From Planctomycetaceae bacterium (GTDB taxonomy: Bacteria; Planctomycetota; Planctomycetia; Planctomycetales; Planctomycetaceae): a stretch of 16,843 nt of DNA. The translations under genes and the position numbers were made by a program. The notes under the pieces were generated by a model that was given only the letters and a program-made list of their open reading frames with translations, did not search any database and was not told where the DNA came from. Each line of letters begins with the position of its first letter. Position 1 is the stretch's first letter. The stretch is taken from positions 1 to 16,843 of the forward strand of contig JAGQQT010000023.1 of assembly GCA_020426065.1 (NCBI GenBank), in the 5' to 3' direction. Below are positions 1 to 6,881 of this stretch, one piece after another.

Positions 1-329
1 TCCGGGTCATCTCCATCAATTTGCAGGTCAACCGGACGGCCACCGACCAGGTTGGTGGCCGCAACGGTATAAGCTTTTCTCTTTGCCTGCAGGAGGAGTT
101 TCTGTTGATCAACATTGGGAATCAGGAGTTGATCATCCAGGTACGCTCCTGCCGCTGCCAGGGCGGTTGCTTCGGCAGCATTCTGCAGTTCCAGTCGAGC
201 GGCATCGATCCACAGCTTGTTCATCACCAGTGCGGAAGCCGCACCGACGACAAGCAATGCGAACGCAATCGCCGGGAGCAATGCTCCGCGTCGCGTGACG
301 TCTGCCTGTGGTGAAAAACGGTGATTCAC
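1..329 (-). CDS. TadG/TadE-like Flp pilus assembly protein, C-terminus cut by the window edge
   Basis: Read on the minus strand, a frame opens at a GTG (329-327) and runs off the window start, giving about 109 residues. A GAGG Shine-Dalgarno lies 5 nt before the GTG, and the frame closes upstream at a TAG (383-381) with no better start between. The protein begins with a short basic stretch (about residues 1-14, ending in RRG), then a hydrophobic segment (about 15-36), then an LQNAAEATALAAA-type stretch. That layout is typical of the putative Flp pilus-assembly TadE/G-like N-terminus (Tad domain). Such proteins are inner-membrane-anchored minor pseudopilins or assembly factors of Tad pili. It follows cpaB in the same direction after a 161-nt gap, as the fourth gene of the Tad operon. 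The missing C-terminus may carry a von Willebrand A-like region, which cannot be judged here. Confidence 0.75.
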   Translation of the reverse strand, partial: MNHRFSPQADVTRRGALLPAIAFALLVVGAASALVMNKLWIDAARLELQNAAEATALAAAGAYLDDQLLIPNVDQQKLLLQAKRKAYTVAATNLVGGRPVDLQIDGDDP

Positions 330-358
330 GATGACCTCAATCTGAGTGAGTGACCTGT

Positions 359-408
359 GGAAGGTCCTGCGAACCTTCCGCTAATCTTATCCGGAATCTC
401 GATTCCGG
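359..408 (-). other. Two consecutive hairpins between cpaB and tadG-like gene
   Basis: Positions 359-379 form a 7-bp stem (GGAAGGT/ACCTTCC) with a 7-nt loop. Positions 391-408 form a perfect palindrome (CCGGAATC/GATTCCGG, effectively a 7-bp stem with a 4-nt loop). Neither is followed by a T-run on the minus strand, so they do not look like classical intrinsic terminators. RNA processing, mRNA stabilisation or attenuation between cpaB and the next gene are possible roles, by inference only. Confidence 0.4.
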
Positions 409-490
409 CAGAAACATTCTTTCCAAATCTGAATGAATTCGGATGGCTCGCAACGGGATCATCTGGACACCGCTGCGAGGCCAGCCTCAT

Positions 491-1564
491 TCAGGCAGCC
501 GGATTGGACCGGCCATTCATTCGCAACTGTGGGTTGGCAGTATTGGGATCCCGGTTCTCGGAATTCTGAGAAGCAGGAGGTGCCGCCTGAGTACCACGGT
601 ATCCACCGCCGTATCCACTGCCACCGTTGCCCCAGCCACCGTAACCGCGACCGTATCCACCATAACCACCATTGTTGTTTCGCGGTGGTGCCCAGCCTGG
701 AGTTTCAATCCAGGGAGTTGCACCGTTCCAGTTGTTGTCCCAGTCATCCCCATACTCATCATCGTAGCTGATGACCGAACGGGCAGAGCCACGCCAGATT
801 TCTGTCAGGAATGGTTTTTCCCGTTCCGGAGGCTCCGGCAGACCGAGGATTTCATCGAAGTAAGCGCGATCTGCATCGGCAACATCCACGCCACCAGTGC
901 CCGGAACGTTTCCGGTATAGGTAACAATGATGTCTCCGTGATTGCGGGCTTAGAGCAGAATGTTGGATTGCTCCGGTGTCAGTTCGAAGGTGATCGTGTT
1001 GGCTCCGCGAGACAGATCTGTCTGCTGAGTCATCCGGTTGATGGCCATCACGCGGACTCCCTTGAACATGGTCATGGTGAATCCACCACGGAACCGGGTA
1101 TCGGAGGCGTCATCCCGCAGAGACAGATGCACATCGACATAGTCATCCGGTTTGATCAGCCCATCGACAATGTCAGTGCTGTTTCCCACACCGAGTGTGA
1201 CAGCCCGCATTCCCTCTTTCAGTTCCAGGGGCGGACGGGTATTGGGAGCATACAGCTGGCTGGTTTGGATCGGAGTTGCCTGGCTGATGTCTTCCAGTGC
1301 ATATCGTCCCACAACGACGCTACGGCTCAGGATGGTGTCCGGAGTCTGGTCTTCCCGTTTCATGCGACCATTCACAATGTGGTCTTCCGTGATGTACGTT
1401 CCGGCAGGGATATCTGCGGAGGCCATCGGTACGGTCAGACGGGTTTCTTCTACAACTGGCTCCGGTGTGACCCAGAAGAAGGTCTTCCACAGATAAGCCA
1501 GCACCAGCAGTCCAAAGATTCCGATCATCAATATGGTGATGAACGCGGGTGTTAAGATTCTCAC
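491..1564 (-). pseudogene. cpaB: Flp pilus assembly protein CpaB (RcpC family), interrupted by an in-frame TAA
   Basis: The best start is GTG 1564-1562, behind a GGAGAGGGG Shine-Dalgarno; a TTG at 1585 is less likely. Residues about 7-31 are a membrane anchor. An SAF domain follows (about 43-105, with DIPAGTYITEDHI), then the CpaB/RcpC core with EGMRAVTLGV and GLIKPDDYVDV. A TAA at 952-950 stops translation after 204 residues, right after LTPEQSNILL. The same frame then continues with ARNHGDIIVTY, the expected end of the core, and TEIWRGS, and finishes at a TGA (493-491) after 152 more codons, including a Gly/Tyr/Asn-rich tail. CpaB is a periplasmic protein of the Tad secretin complex. The gene is therefore either a nonsense mutant, a sequencing error, or truncated with a separate downstream product. 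A TTA Leu codon would fit the family at this position. Confidence 0.85.
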
Positions 1565-1648
1565 GATCCCCTCTCCGATTCCCAAAAGTTGTGTCTGCCT
1601 TTAAGACAGACCGTGGATTCCCAATTGTTCGCCGTGGTACGGCAAGTC

Positions 1649-1693
1649 CCGGTCTCCGAACGAACGGTTCGGGCCGGTCTGGTCTGAAAGACC
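1649..1693 (-). other. Hairpins in the tadE-cpaB gap
   Basis: Positions 1649-1677 can form a compound stem: CCGAAC/GTTCGG with a 5-nt loop, flanked by CCGG/CCGG. Positions 1681-1693 form GGTCT/AGACC with a 3-nt loop. They lie in the 192-nt space between the tadE stop and the cpaB start. No T-run follows on the minus strand, so they look more like processing or stoichiometry-setting elements than terminators. The role is inferred. Confidence 0.35.
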
Positions 1694-1756
1694 ATCTTGT
1701 TTCGTCCTTGCCGACTATGCCCTCTCCTCCTTCGAGAAGGCCAGCATCCATGACTG

Positions 1757-2158
1757 CTACTCTCTGGGCATGACCGTTTCGGAGATCAGGTACTGATCTT
1801 TCAATCCGAAACCGACTGGCCAGAGCAGATCCGGAGCGGCCGCCATCATCGGGACTTTCACCACGACAACGCAGGGATCTCCGGCATACTGTCCGACTTC
1901 TGTGTACACGCTGGCGTAGCGGGCCATTTTCGGACCCAGGGCTGCGTGGACTGACTCCTCGATATATTCCTGTCCAACACCGGGATAAGTTGCCGCTCGG
2001 GCTCCCAGTCGGCTCGCTTCGACCACTGAACCGCGGGCGAAGAACAGCATCGTGAATTCAAAAACACCAAACAGCATCATCATCAGGATGGGCAACGTCA
2101 TGGCGAGCTCCATGCTGGTGAAGCCGCGCCGTCGGTGTTGCGTTGATTTTCTGTTCAT
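1757..2158 (-). CDS. tadE: TadE-like pilus assembly protein
   Basis: This encodes 133 residues from ATG 2158-2156. The frame extends upstream to a TTG at 2188, but the ATG puts the basic N-terminus (RKSTQHRRRGF) in the usual place. The protein shows the TadE signature: a Glu in SMELAMTLP, a hydrophobic segment (about residues 17-39), a Phe-Gly-x-x-Glu-like FGVFEF, then EASRLGARAATYPG. TadE proteins are pseudopilins with a prepilin-like processing site, needed for assembly of Tad/Flp pili at the inner membrane. The gene starts 41 nt after cpaA and precedes cpaB by 192 nt, as in other Tad loci. The C-terminal half is a short extracytoplasmic domain with one Cys in GDPCVVVVKV. Confidence 0.85.
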   Translation of the reverse strand: MNRKSTQHRRRGFTSMELAMTLPILMMMLFGVFEFTMLFFARGSVVEASRLGARAATYPGVGQEYIEESVHAALGPKMARYASVYTEVGQYAGDPCVVVVKVPMMAAAPDLLWPVGFGLKDQYLISETVMPRE

Positions 2159-2199
2159 GATCGCTGTCCGCTCTCTCAGTATTGGCAACTACAGTTGAC

Positions 2200-2772
2200 T
2201 CAGACCATATCCCAGGGGAACACGGGCCAGCCTTTGAAGTGAGCCAGAGCCAGTAATCCCCAGGTCGCCAGGGAAATGGGCAGTGCCCAGGCCATGATTC
2301 GTCGTTCTTTTTTCTGTTCAATGGTTTCGGCAGACCGCTTTTCCCCCAGTTTCGAGGGCTTCCCGGTTGCCAGTAATTTCTTCTTGAGGCTTTTGGGGCC
2401 AATCGTCAAAAAGTTGAAGACTACGATGACCAGAGTCACGGCAATCACAACCAGTGTGCTCGCGAAAAGCACATAGAGAGACCACTTGAATCCCAGCCAG
2501 ACCGACAGGCCTCCCATCAGTTTGGCGTCTCCTCCTCCCGCTGACCCAACCATCCATAGCATGAATAAAAATCCGAATCCGACCAGAAAGCCGAGTGCGG
2601 CATTCCCCAGGCCGGGCAGCTGATCGAAAACTCCCTGATAAACCCAGCCCGCGAAAAACATCGGGATCGTGAACTTATTCGGGATCTTGTAGTAAAACTG
2701 GTCCCAGATGCCGGTCAGGATTGTGTATCCAATGACCACAACCAGGAATACAACTGGTTCATATTGATCCAT
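2200..2772 (-). CDS. cpaA: A24-family prepilin peptidase (CpaA/TadV-like)
   Basis: This encodes 190 residues from ATG 2772-2770, preceded by GAGG at 5-nt spacing. The frame is open further upstream, but that stretch lacks a good start and reads as non-protein. The protein is a multi-spanning aspartic peptidase that processes Flp prepilins at the inner membrane. The two catalytic Asp regions of the family are visible: Asp24 in WDQFYYKIPN and Asp82 in the GGGDAKL motif (the G-x-G-D-x-K-L type). Hydrophobic segments fall around residues 5-22, 35-48, 57-76, 88-120 and 163-178. There is a charged cytosolic loop of roughly 125-160 (KSLKKKLLATGKPSKLGEKR), which is longer than in minimal family members. 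No N-terminal methyltransferase domain is present, as expected for the short TadV type. It is the first gene of the operon visible here. Confidence 0.88.
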   Translation of the reverse strand: MDQYEPVVFLVVVIGYTILTGIWDQFYYKIPNKFTIPMFFAGWVYQGVFDQLPGLGNAALGFLVGFGFLFMLWMVGSAGGGDAKLMGGLSVWLGFKWSLYVLFASTLVVIAVTLVIVVFNFLTIGPKSLKKKLLATGKPSKLGEKRSAETIEQKKERRIMAWALPISLATWGLLALAHFKGWPVFPWDMV

Positions 2773-3371
2773 GATGGCCTCGATGCCCAAAGTTGTTGCA
2801 AGGGAAATCGCCCCTGCAGAGTCCGTTAAGTTCTGACTTCCTGCCCTTGTTCGGGATTTGCAACACCACACTAAGGTGGAAATGCAACTTCAATACAGGA
2901 AACGCTGTTGCAATCATAACACGTGTTTTTTCTCTGAATCGCCTGTGAATGGAAATTGATACATTTTCCCCCTGTGTGTTCTTTCAACAAAACCCCGCCT
3001 CAGTCACAACTGATACAACCAGCAAAACAGGCGGAGATCCTGCCAAAGGCCCAGTCGGCAGGATCAAGCCTGGACTGTCAGGACTAAGAGTGCCGGAACA
3101 GAAGCACAGCAGTCATTCCCCTCTCTTTTCTCATCCCAAACGCTGCCATCATACCATCGGGAATGGTCCTCCCAGTCAGTAGATTCAGACGAATCCGCAA
3201 AACTGATGCTCTGAACGGCGGACGACCATTTCTGAATAAGTCGTTTCACCAAACCTGCTCCGCTCTGGCTACCGGTTTGACAAACCGAAAGGTTTCCCAT
3301 GATACTGAAGTCCAGCCAGACCCCCGTGTCGTCGCCAGCATGGGGGGATGTTTCGCAAAGGACATGGATCA
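2773..3371. other. Gene-free divergent intergenic region upstream of the Tad operon
   Basis: This stretch of about 600 bp separates the minus-strand Tad operon from the plus-strand gene at 3372. Open frames exist on both strands, but none resembles a protein family or has a convincing start. In particular I find no Flp pilin gene. The region must hold the promoters of both flanking units, though no clear -35/-10 pair stands out. An imperfect inverted repeat, TTGCA(A)CACC / GGTG(GAAA)TGCAA, spans 2858-2887 and would lie in the cpaA leader. A stronger inverted repeat is listed separately. Confidence 0.6.
3036..3065. repeat. 9-bp perfect inverted repeat
   Basis: GATCCTGCC (3036-3044) and GGCAGGATC (3057-3065) are perfect complements around a 12-nt loop. 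The repeat sits in the middle of the large divergent intergenic region, about 260 nt from the Tad operon start and 300 nt from the plus-strand gene. It could be an operator, part of a small RNA, or a terminator-like hairpin. On the minus strand a short TTTT follows about 10 nt after the stem. No function is established. Confidence 0.45.
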
Positions 3372-4058
3372 ATGAACCGGACACTTTTCTCTGTCAGTAT
3401 GATCACATGCATTCTTTTCCTGGCAGTGAATTCCAGCCACTGCTTCTCCGAGGAGGTTCTGTTTGCAGACAGCTTTGATCAGGGACTTTCCGAACGGTGG
3501 GAACTGGTCGGGTTGAGTCCTGAGGATTACCGGATTCGAGAAGGCGGCCTGGAAATCCGCATCCGGAAGCCTACAGCTGAACACGCGATCCCAATGTTAA
3601 AGGTAAAGCTTCCGTTTTCCACCAGACAGTCGGTCATTGCCACTGTTGAGGTAACCGTCGATGGCCAGCCACTTCAACAGGGAGATTCCGCGGGGGTTTG
3701 CCTGACATACCAGGACCGCTGCCTGTTTTCCGCCCGTAAGGAGAATCATCACGGTTACTGGATTCTGTCTCCAGGACAGGTCGAATTCATTGGTCGTCCT
3801 GGTGAAGAAGGGAATCCGGGAAAGTACACTGTTCGATACTGGCCGGCAGATGAAGAGTTCGGGCCTCTCCGAATTGTGGTTCGACAGGAGTATGCCTATT
3901 TCCAGGTTGGGCCATCAAAGAAGAAAGAATTCAAGACCTTCTTCCATTCAGCCATTACCAGTCACAGTGCCGATCTGGGCTTTGGCCTGTTTGCAACCGG
4001 AAACAATGACAAAGTCGAACGCTGGGTCCGGTTTGATCATTTTGAAGTGACACGATAA
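3372..4058 (+). CDS. Secreted concanavalin-A-like (DUF1080/laminin-G-like fold) protein
   Basis: This encodes 228 residues from ATG 3372, preceded by AAAGGA; an in-frame ATG at 3348 would place charged residues before the signal. Residues 1-24 form a signal peptide (hydrophobic core ITCILFLAVN), so the protein is exported. The mature part begins with VLFADSFDQGLSERWEL, and this opening 'x-DxFD-x-x-L-x-x-x-W' is typical of the jelly-roll domains found in planctomycete DUF1080/3-keto-disaccharide-hydrolase and related lectin-like proteins. It ends with WVRFDHFEVTR, the matching last strand. No catalytic residues could be assigned, and a carbohydrate-binding or structural role is equally likely. 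It starts the plus-strand gene run and lies 39 nt before the sugar-isomerase-like gene, so co-transcription is likely. Confidence 0.65.
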   Translation: MNRTLFSVSMITCILFLAVNSSHCFSEEVLFADSFDQGLSERWELVGLSPEDYRIREGGLEIRIRKPTAEHAIPMLKVKLPFSTRQSVIATVEVTVDGQPLQQGDSAGVCLTYQDRCLFSARKENHHGYWILSPGQVEFIGRPGEEGNPGKYTVRYWPADEEFGPLRIVVRQEYAYFQVGPSKKKEFKTFFHSAITSHSADLGFGLFATGNNDKVERWVRFDHFEVTR

Positions 4059-4097
4059 ATCCTGCTGCGGGTGCATTGAGGCACATTGAAGGAAGCC

Positions 4098-4817
4098 ATG
4101 CTGAAGATTGCGACCAAGTTTTCTCCTGACCTGAATGGTTTTGAACTGGCCTGGAGTGCCGGATTCCGGAATGCCGAGTTTTATCTCAACCCAAAAATTC
4201 TGGAGAAATTACCCGACATCATCCGGATCTCTCAAAGCTTTCCTTTTGAATACGTGCCGCACTTTCCGAACAAGAGCGTCGACAAGGAGGTCGCCCAGCA
4301 GACCTGCAAACTCTACGAAGCTTTGAAGTGCCGCGCAATGGTCATTCATCAGCCAATGATGGATGAGTGGGGGCAGAAGCTGCTTGACCAGTACCCATCC
4401 ATCCGGTTTGCGGTCGAGAATCATTTTTTGAATCGAGACCAGTTCTGGAAATGGGCGGAGCTGAATCCCGGCCTCAATCTCGATGTGGAACATCTCTGGA
4501 AGTTCACTCTCGATTCCGGCCCCCTCTCGGAGTTGGATGAGGTCCTCAGTCAGTTTCTGAAAAAGTACGCGGGCAAACTCCGGCACATGCATTTGCCCGG
4601 TTTCGTTCCGGGAATGGATGAACACCGTCCCATGTATTGCTCGCGCGAGTTAATGGACCTGGTTTGGAGTAAACTGCTGGAACATGGTTATCAGGGACTG
4701 GTTGTCAGTGAGATCGATACCGCCTACCAGACCCGGCAGGATCTGCGGATGGATGTGCTGCTGTATGAAGGCTGGTGGGAAAAACGGGGACGGAAGATCT
4801 GGGAAAAGCAGCGCTGA
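4098..4817 (+). CDS. Xylose-isomerase-like TIM-barrel (sugar phosphate isomerase/epimerase family)
   Basis: This encodes 239 residues from ATG 4098, which has AAGGA 4 nt upstream; the TTG at 4086 lacks such a site. The protein reads as a compact (beta/alpha)8 barrel of the AP-endonuclease-2/xylose-isomerase-like superfamily. The usual divalent-metal ligands can be proposed: Glu107 in RFAVENHF, Asp129 in LNLDVEHLW, His165 in LRHMHLPGF and Glu205 in VVSEIDTAY. No signal peptide is visible, so it is cytoplasmic. At 239 residues it is somewhat shorter than the usual 260-300, with a short first barrel strand. The substrate cannot be deduced. It lies between the exported ConA-like gene and the AAA+ ATPase, with an 81-nt gap to the latter. 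Confidence 0.75.
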   Translation: MLKIATKFSPDLNGFELAWSAGFRNAEFYLNPKILEKLPDIIRISQSFPFEYVPHFPNKSVDKEVAQQTCKLYEALKCRAMVIHQPMMDEWGQKLLDQYPSIRFAVENHFLNRDQFWKWAELNPGLNLDVEHLWKFTLDSGPLSELDEVLSQFLKKYAGKLRHMHLPGFVPGMDEHRPMYCSRELMDLVWSKLLEHGYQGLVVSEIDTAYQTRQDLRMDVLLYEGWWEKRGRKIWEKQR

Positions 4818-4860
4818 CAGCATGCCTGGAGCGGAGATTCGGAGAGTGAAATCCGTTACA

Positions 4861-4889
4861 GTCAACATACGAAATCGGCAACTGTTGAC
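4861..4889 (+). promoter_or_regulatory. Inverted repeat just upstream of the AAA+ gene
   Basis: GTCAACA (4861-4867) and TGTTGAC (4883-4889) form a perfect 7-bp inverted repeat with a 15-nt spacer. It extends by two further bases with one mismatch. It ends directly before the GAGGGG Shine-Dalgarno of the ATPase gene. It could be an operator half-site pair or an RNA stem next to the ribosome binding site. The function is inferred from position only. Confidence 0.3.
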
Positions 4890-4898
4890 AGAGGGGTA

Positions 4899-6881
4899 AT
4901 GCACGTGTCCTTGCTTCGGGAAATCCTTGATGAATTGAGCCAGCGCCTGCTGGCAGGAGAATCGTTGCTGTTTCTGCAGACAGTGGACGAATCCCGCTGG
5001 CTACAGGCACTTTCCCAGCGGCTCGAAGAGAATGGAGCGGAAGTTGGAGTCTGGTCGCTCAGCCAGGGACTGATTGCCAATCCAGCCGCCTCTTTCCGCT
5101 CTCAGGCAAACCTCAAAGATCCTTCCGATATGCTTGATCAGCTCCCGTCTCTGCCGGGAAACGCGGTGGTCATTGCCAAAGACCTGCAGTATTACCTGAA
5201 CGATCCTCCGGTGCTGCGTCGAATGCTGGACCGGGCACAGTCGGGGCAGGGGCCAGCGGTGCTGGCCATGGGATCCGAATTTGAACTCTCTCCTCAGCTC
5301 ACCAAAACAACAACGCTCCTGCAACTCCCTCCACCCGATTTCGAAGAGATTGCCACCTGCCTGAACACGGTGTTGGCTCAGCAGGAGCCACCACTGGAAA
5401 TCACGGCTGATTTTCACGAACGGATGATCAAATCCGTCATCGGGTTGTCGCTCGATCAGGCTCGACGAGCCTTTGCCCGGGTGATATCCGGCAGATCGGA
5501 CCTGGGCGAGGAAGCGATGACGCAACTGGTTTCCGAAAAGAAACAGTTGCTGCAGGGTTCCAACTTTCTGGAGTTCTTCGATCTGGATGAAACTGCCGAT
5601 GACATTGGTGGTCTGAACGGTCTGAAATCCTGGGTTGCCGGTCGAGCCAAGGCTTTCAGCCCCGAAGCACGCCGTCAGCATGTTGGTCAGCCCAAGGGAG
5701 TATTACTACTGGGGGTGCAGGGATGTGGAAAAAGCCTCTCGTCCCGCGTCATTGCCCGACAGCTCAGCTTCCCGCTGATCCGATTTGATTTTGCCAATTT
5801 GCTGCAGGCCGGTCGCGGCTCCTCCGAACAGAATCTCCGCGAAGTTCTCCGGATGATGGACAGCATAGCCCCAGCGGTCCTGTGGATTGAAGAACTGGAC
5901 AAGGGCTTTGCGGGCCTGAGTGCAGCAGAGGAAAACAAAGATGCTGCCATTGCCCGCATGTTTGGACTGTTTCTGACATGGATGCAGGAACATCGCTCGC
6001 CCATTTTTGTGGTCGCTACCGCCAATGCGATTGAGAATCTTCCTCCCGAACTGCTGCGACGAGGTCGATTCGATGAACTGTTCTTTATCGACCTGCCCAA
6101 CTTTCATGAGCGTCAGCACATCTTTCAGATTCACCTCTCCAAGCGGGATTATCCTCCTGCGGAATTTGAACTGGAAACTCTGGCAGACAAAACCGAAGGT
6201 TACAGCGGTGCCGAAATCGAACAGATCGTGAACTCCGCCGTCATTGATGCTTTCACGCAAGGTCGCCAGGCGACCATGAAAGATCTCCTGGATGCGATCG
6301 AGGCAATTGTTCCACTTTCAGTTACTATGGAAGACCAGGTCTTTCAGTTACGGGAATGGGCCCGCTCCCGCTGCCGTCCAGCCACTCCGGACAGTCGCGT
6401 GTTTCGGATGCTGGAAGAAGAGCATCGGAAAGGCCAGCTGACCGCAGAAGATGAAGAGTTCCCGGATCCCTGGATTGCTCCCCTGGAAGCGGGAGATCTT
6501 TCCGGTGCCGTCCTTGAATTTGTTCGAGCTTCGGACTTCGCCCACTTCTGCAAGATTCAGGATGCTCTCGGAACCCGTATTGCCACACTAGGCAACAGCA
6601 GTATTGTGCTGGAGTCGGACCGGAATGTGGTGGTCTGGCAGGGGCTTTCGCAGGATCTGGCGGAGGCAATTGCCAAGTACATCAACAGCAAGCGGATCTT
6701 CATGAATCCGGTTCAGGTTTCACAGTATCAGAAACTAGGCAAGGTCCTCAAAATCCCCGTCCTGCAGGAACTGCGGGACAAGAAACTTCCCCGGGACGTC
6801 TGGTTCCCCGTTGCGTTGCGAATCATGCCTCCTCGTGAAGGGAGCGGGCGATTACGCGAAGTTGTTGTTTTGCATGAATAG
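4899..6881 (+). CDS. Ycf46-like AAA+ ATPase with extended C-terminus
   Basis: This encodes 660 residues. ATG 4899 follows GAGGGG closely; GTG 4905 in the same frame gives better spacing and may be the true start. Residues 1 to about 235 match the N-terminal degenerate P-loop-type domain of Ycf46-like proteins. The AAA+ module spans about 240-480, with Walker A GVQGCGKS (272-279, Lys278), Walker B LWIEELD (328-334), sensor 1 VVATAN, and the arginine-finger region RRGRFDE. Walker B has Glu331 where Asp is usual, but the catalytic Glu332 is kept. The remaining 180 residues or so (starting [12 protein letters not shown]) form an alpha/beta extension without a motif I recognise. Ycf46 proteins are usually about 500 residues. 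The substrate is unknown; ATP-driven remodelling is inferred. The stop overlaps the start of the next gene. Confidence 0.85.
   Translation: MHVSLLREILDELSQRLLAGESLLFLQTVDESRWLQALSQRLEENGAEVGVWSLSQGLIANPAASFRSQANLKDPSDMLDQLPSLPGNAVVIAKDLQYYLNDPPVLRRMLDRAQSGQGPAVLAMGSEFELSPQLTKTTTLLQLPPPDFEEIATCLNTVLAQQEPPLEITADFHERMIKSVIGLSLDQARRAFARVISGRSDLGEEAMTQLVSEKKQLLQGSNFLEFFDLDETADDIGGLNGLKSWVAGRAKAFSPEARRQHVGQPKGVLLLGVQGCGKSLSSRVIARQLSFPLIRFDFANLLQAGRGSSEQNLREVLRMMDSIAPAVLWIEELDKGFAGLSAAEENKDAAIARMFGLFLTWMQEHRSPIFVVATANAIENLPPELLRRGRFDELFFIDLPNFHERQHIFQIHLSKRDYPPAEFELETLADKTEGYSGAEIEQIVNSAVIDAFTQGRQATMKDLLDAIEAIVPLSVTMEDQVFQLREWARSRCRPATPDSRVFRMLEEEHRKGQLTAEDEEFPDPWIAPLEAGDLSGAVLEFVRASDFAHFCKIQDALGTRIATLGNSSIVLESDRNVVVWQGLSQDLAEAIAKYINSKRIFMNPVQVSQYQKLGKVLKIPVLQELRDKKLPRDVWFPVALRIMPPREGSGRLREVVVLHE

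Noticed and set aside
443..1555. A 370-codon open frame on the plus strand opposite cpaB
   Set aside because: It is antisense to a clear CpaB sequence, has an unusual His/Thr/Val-rich composition, no ribosome binding site and no family resemblance; it is a shadow frame.
1320..1751. A 143-codon minus-strand frame starting right after the tadE stop
   Set aside because: It overlaps cpaB in another frame over most of its length, and its product has no family resemblance. The CpaB frame has clear domains.
2949..3375. Possible small plus-strand genes in the divergent intergenic region
   Set aside because: The translations are low in hydrophobic structure, lack convincing start signals and look like random sequence.
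3064..3384. A 106-codon minus-strand frame that could have been a pilin gene before cpaA
   Set aside because: It lacks the Flp pilin pattern (short basic leader, Glu, hydrophobic helix) and overlaps the start of the gene at 3372.
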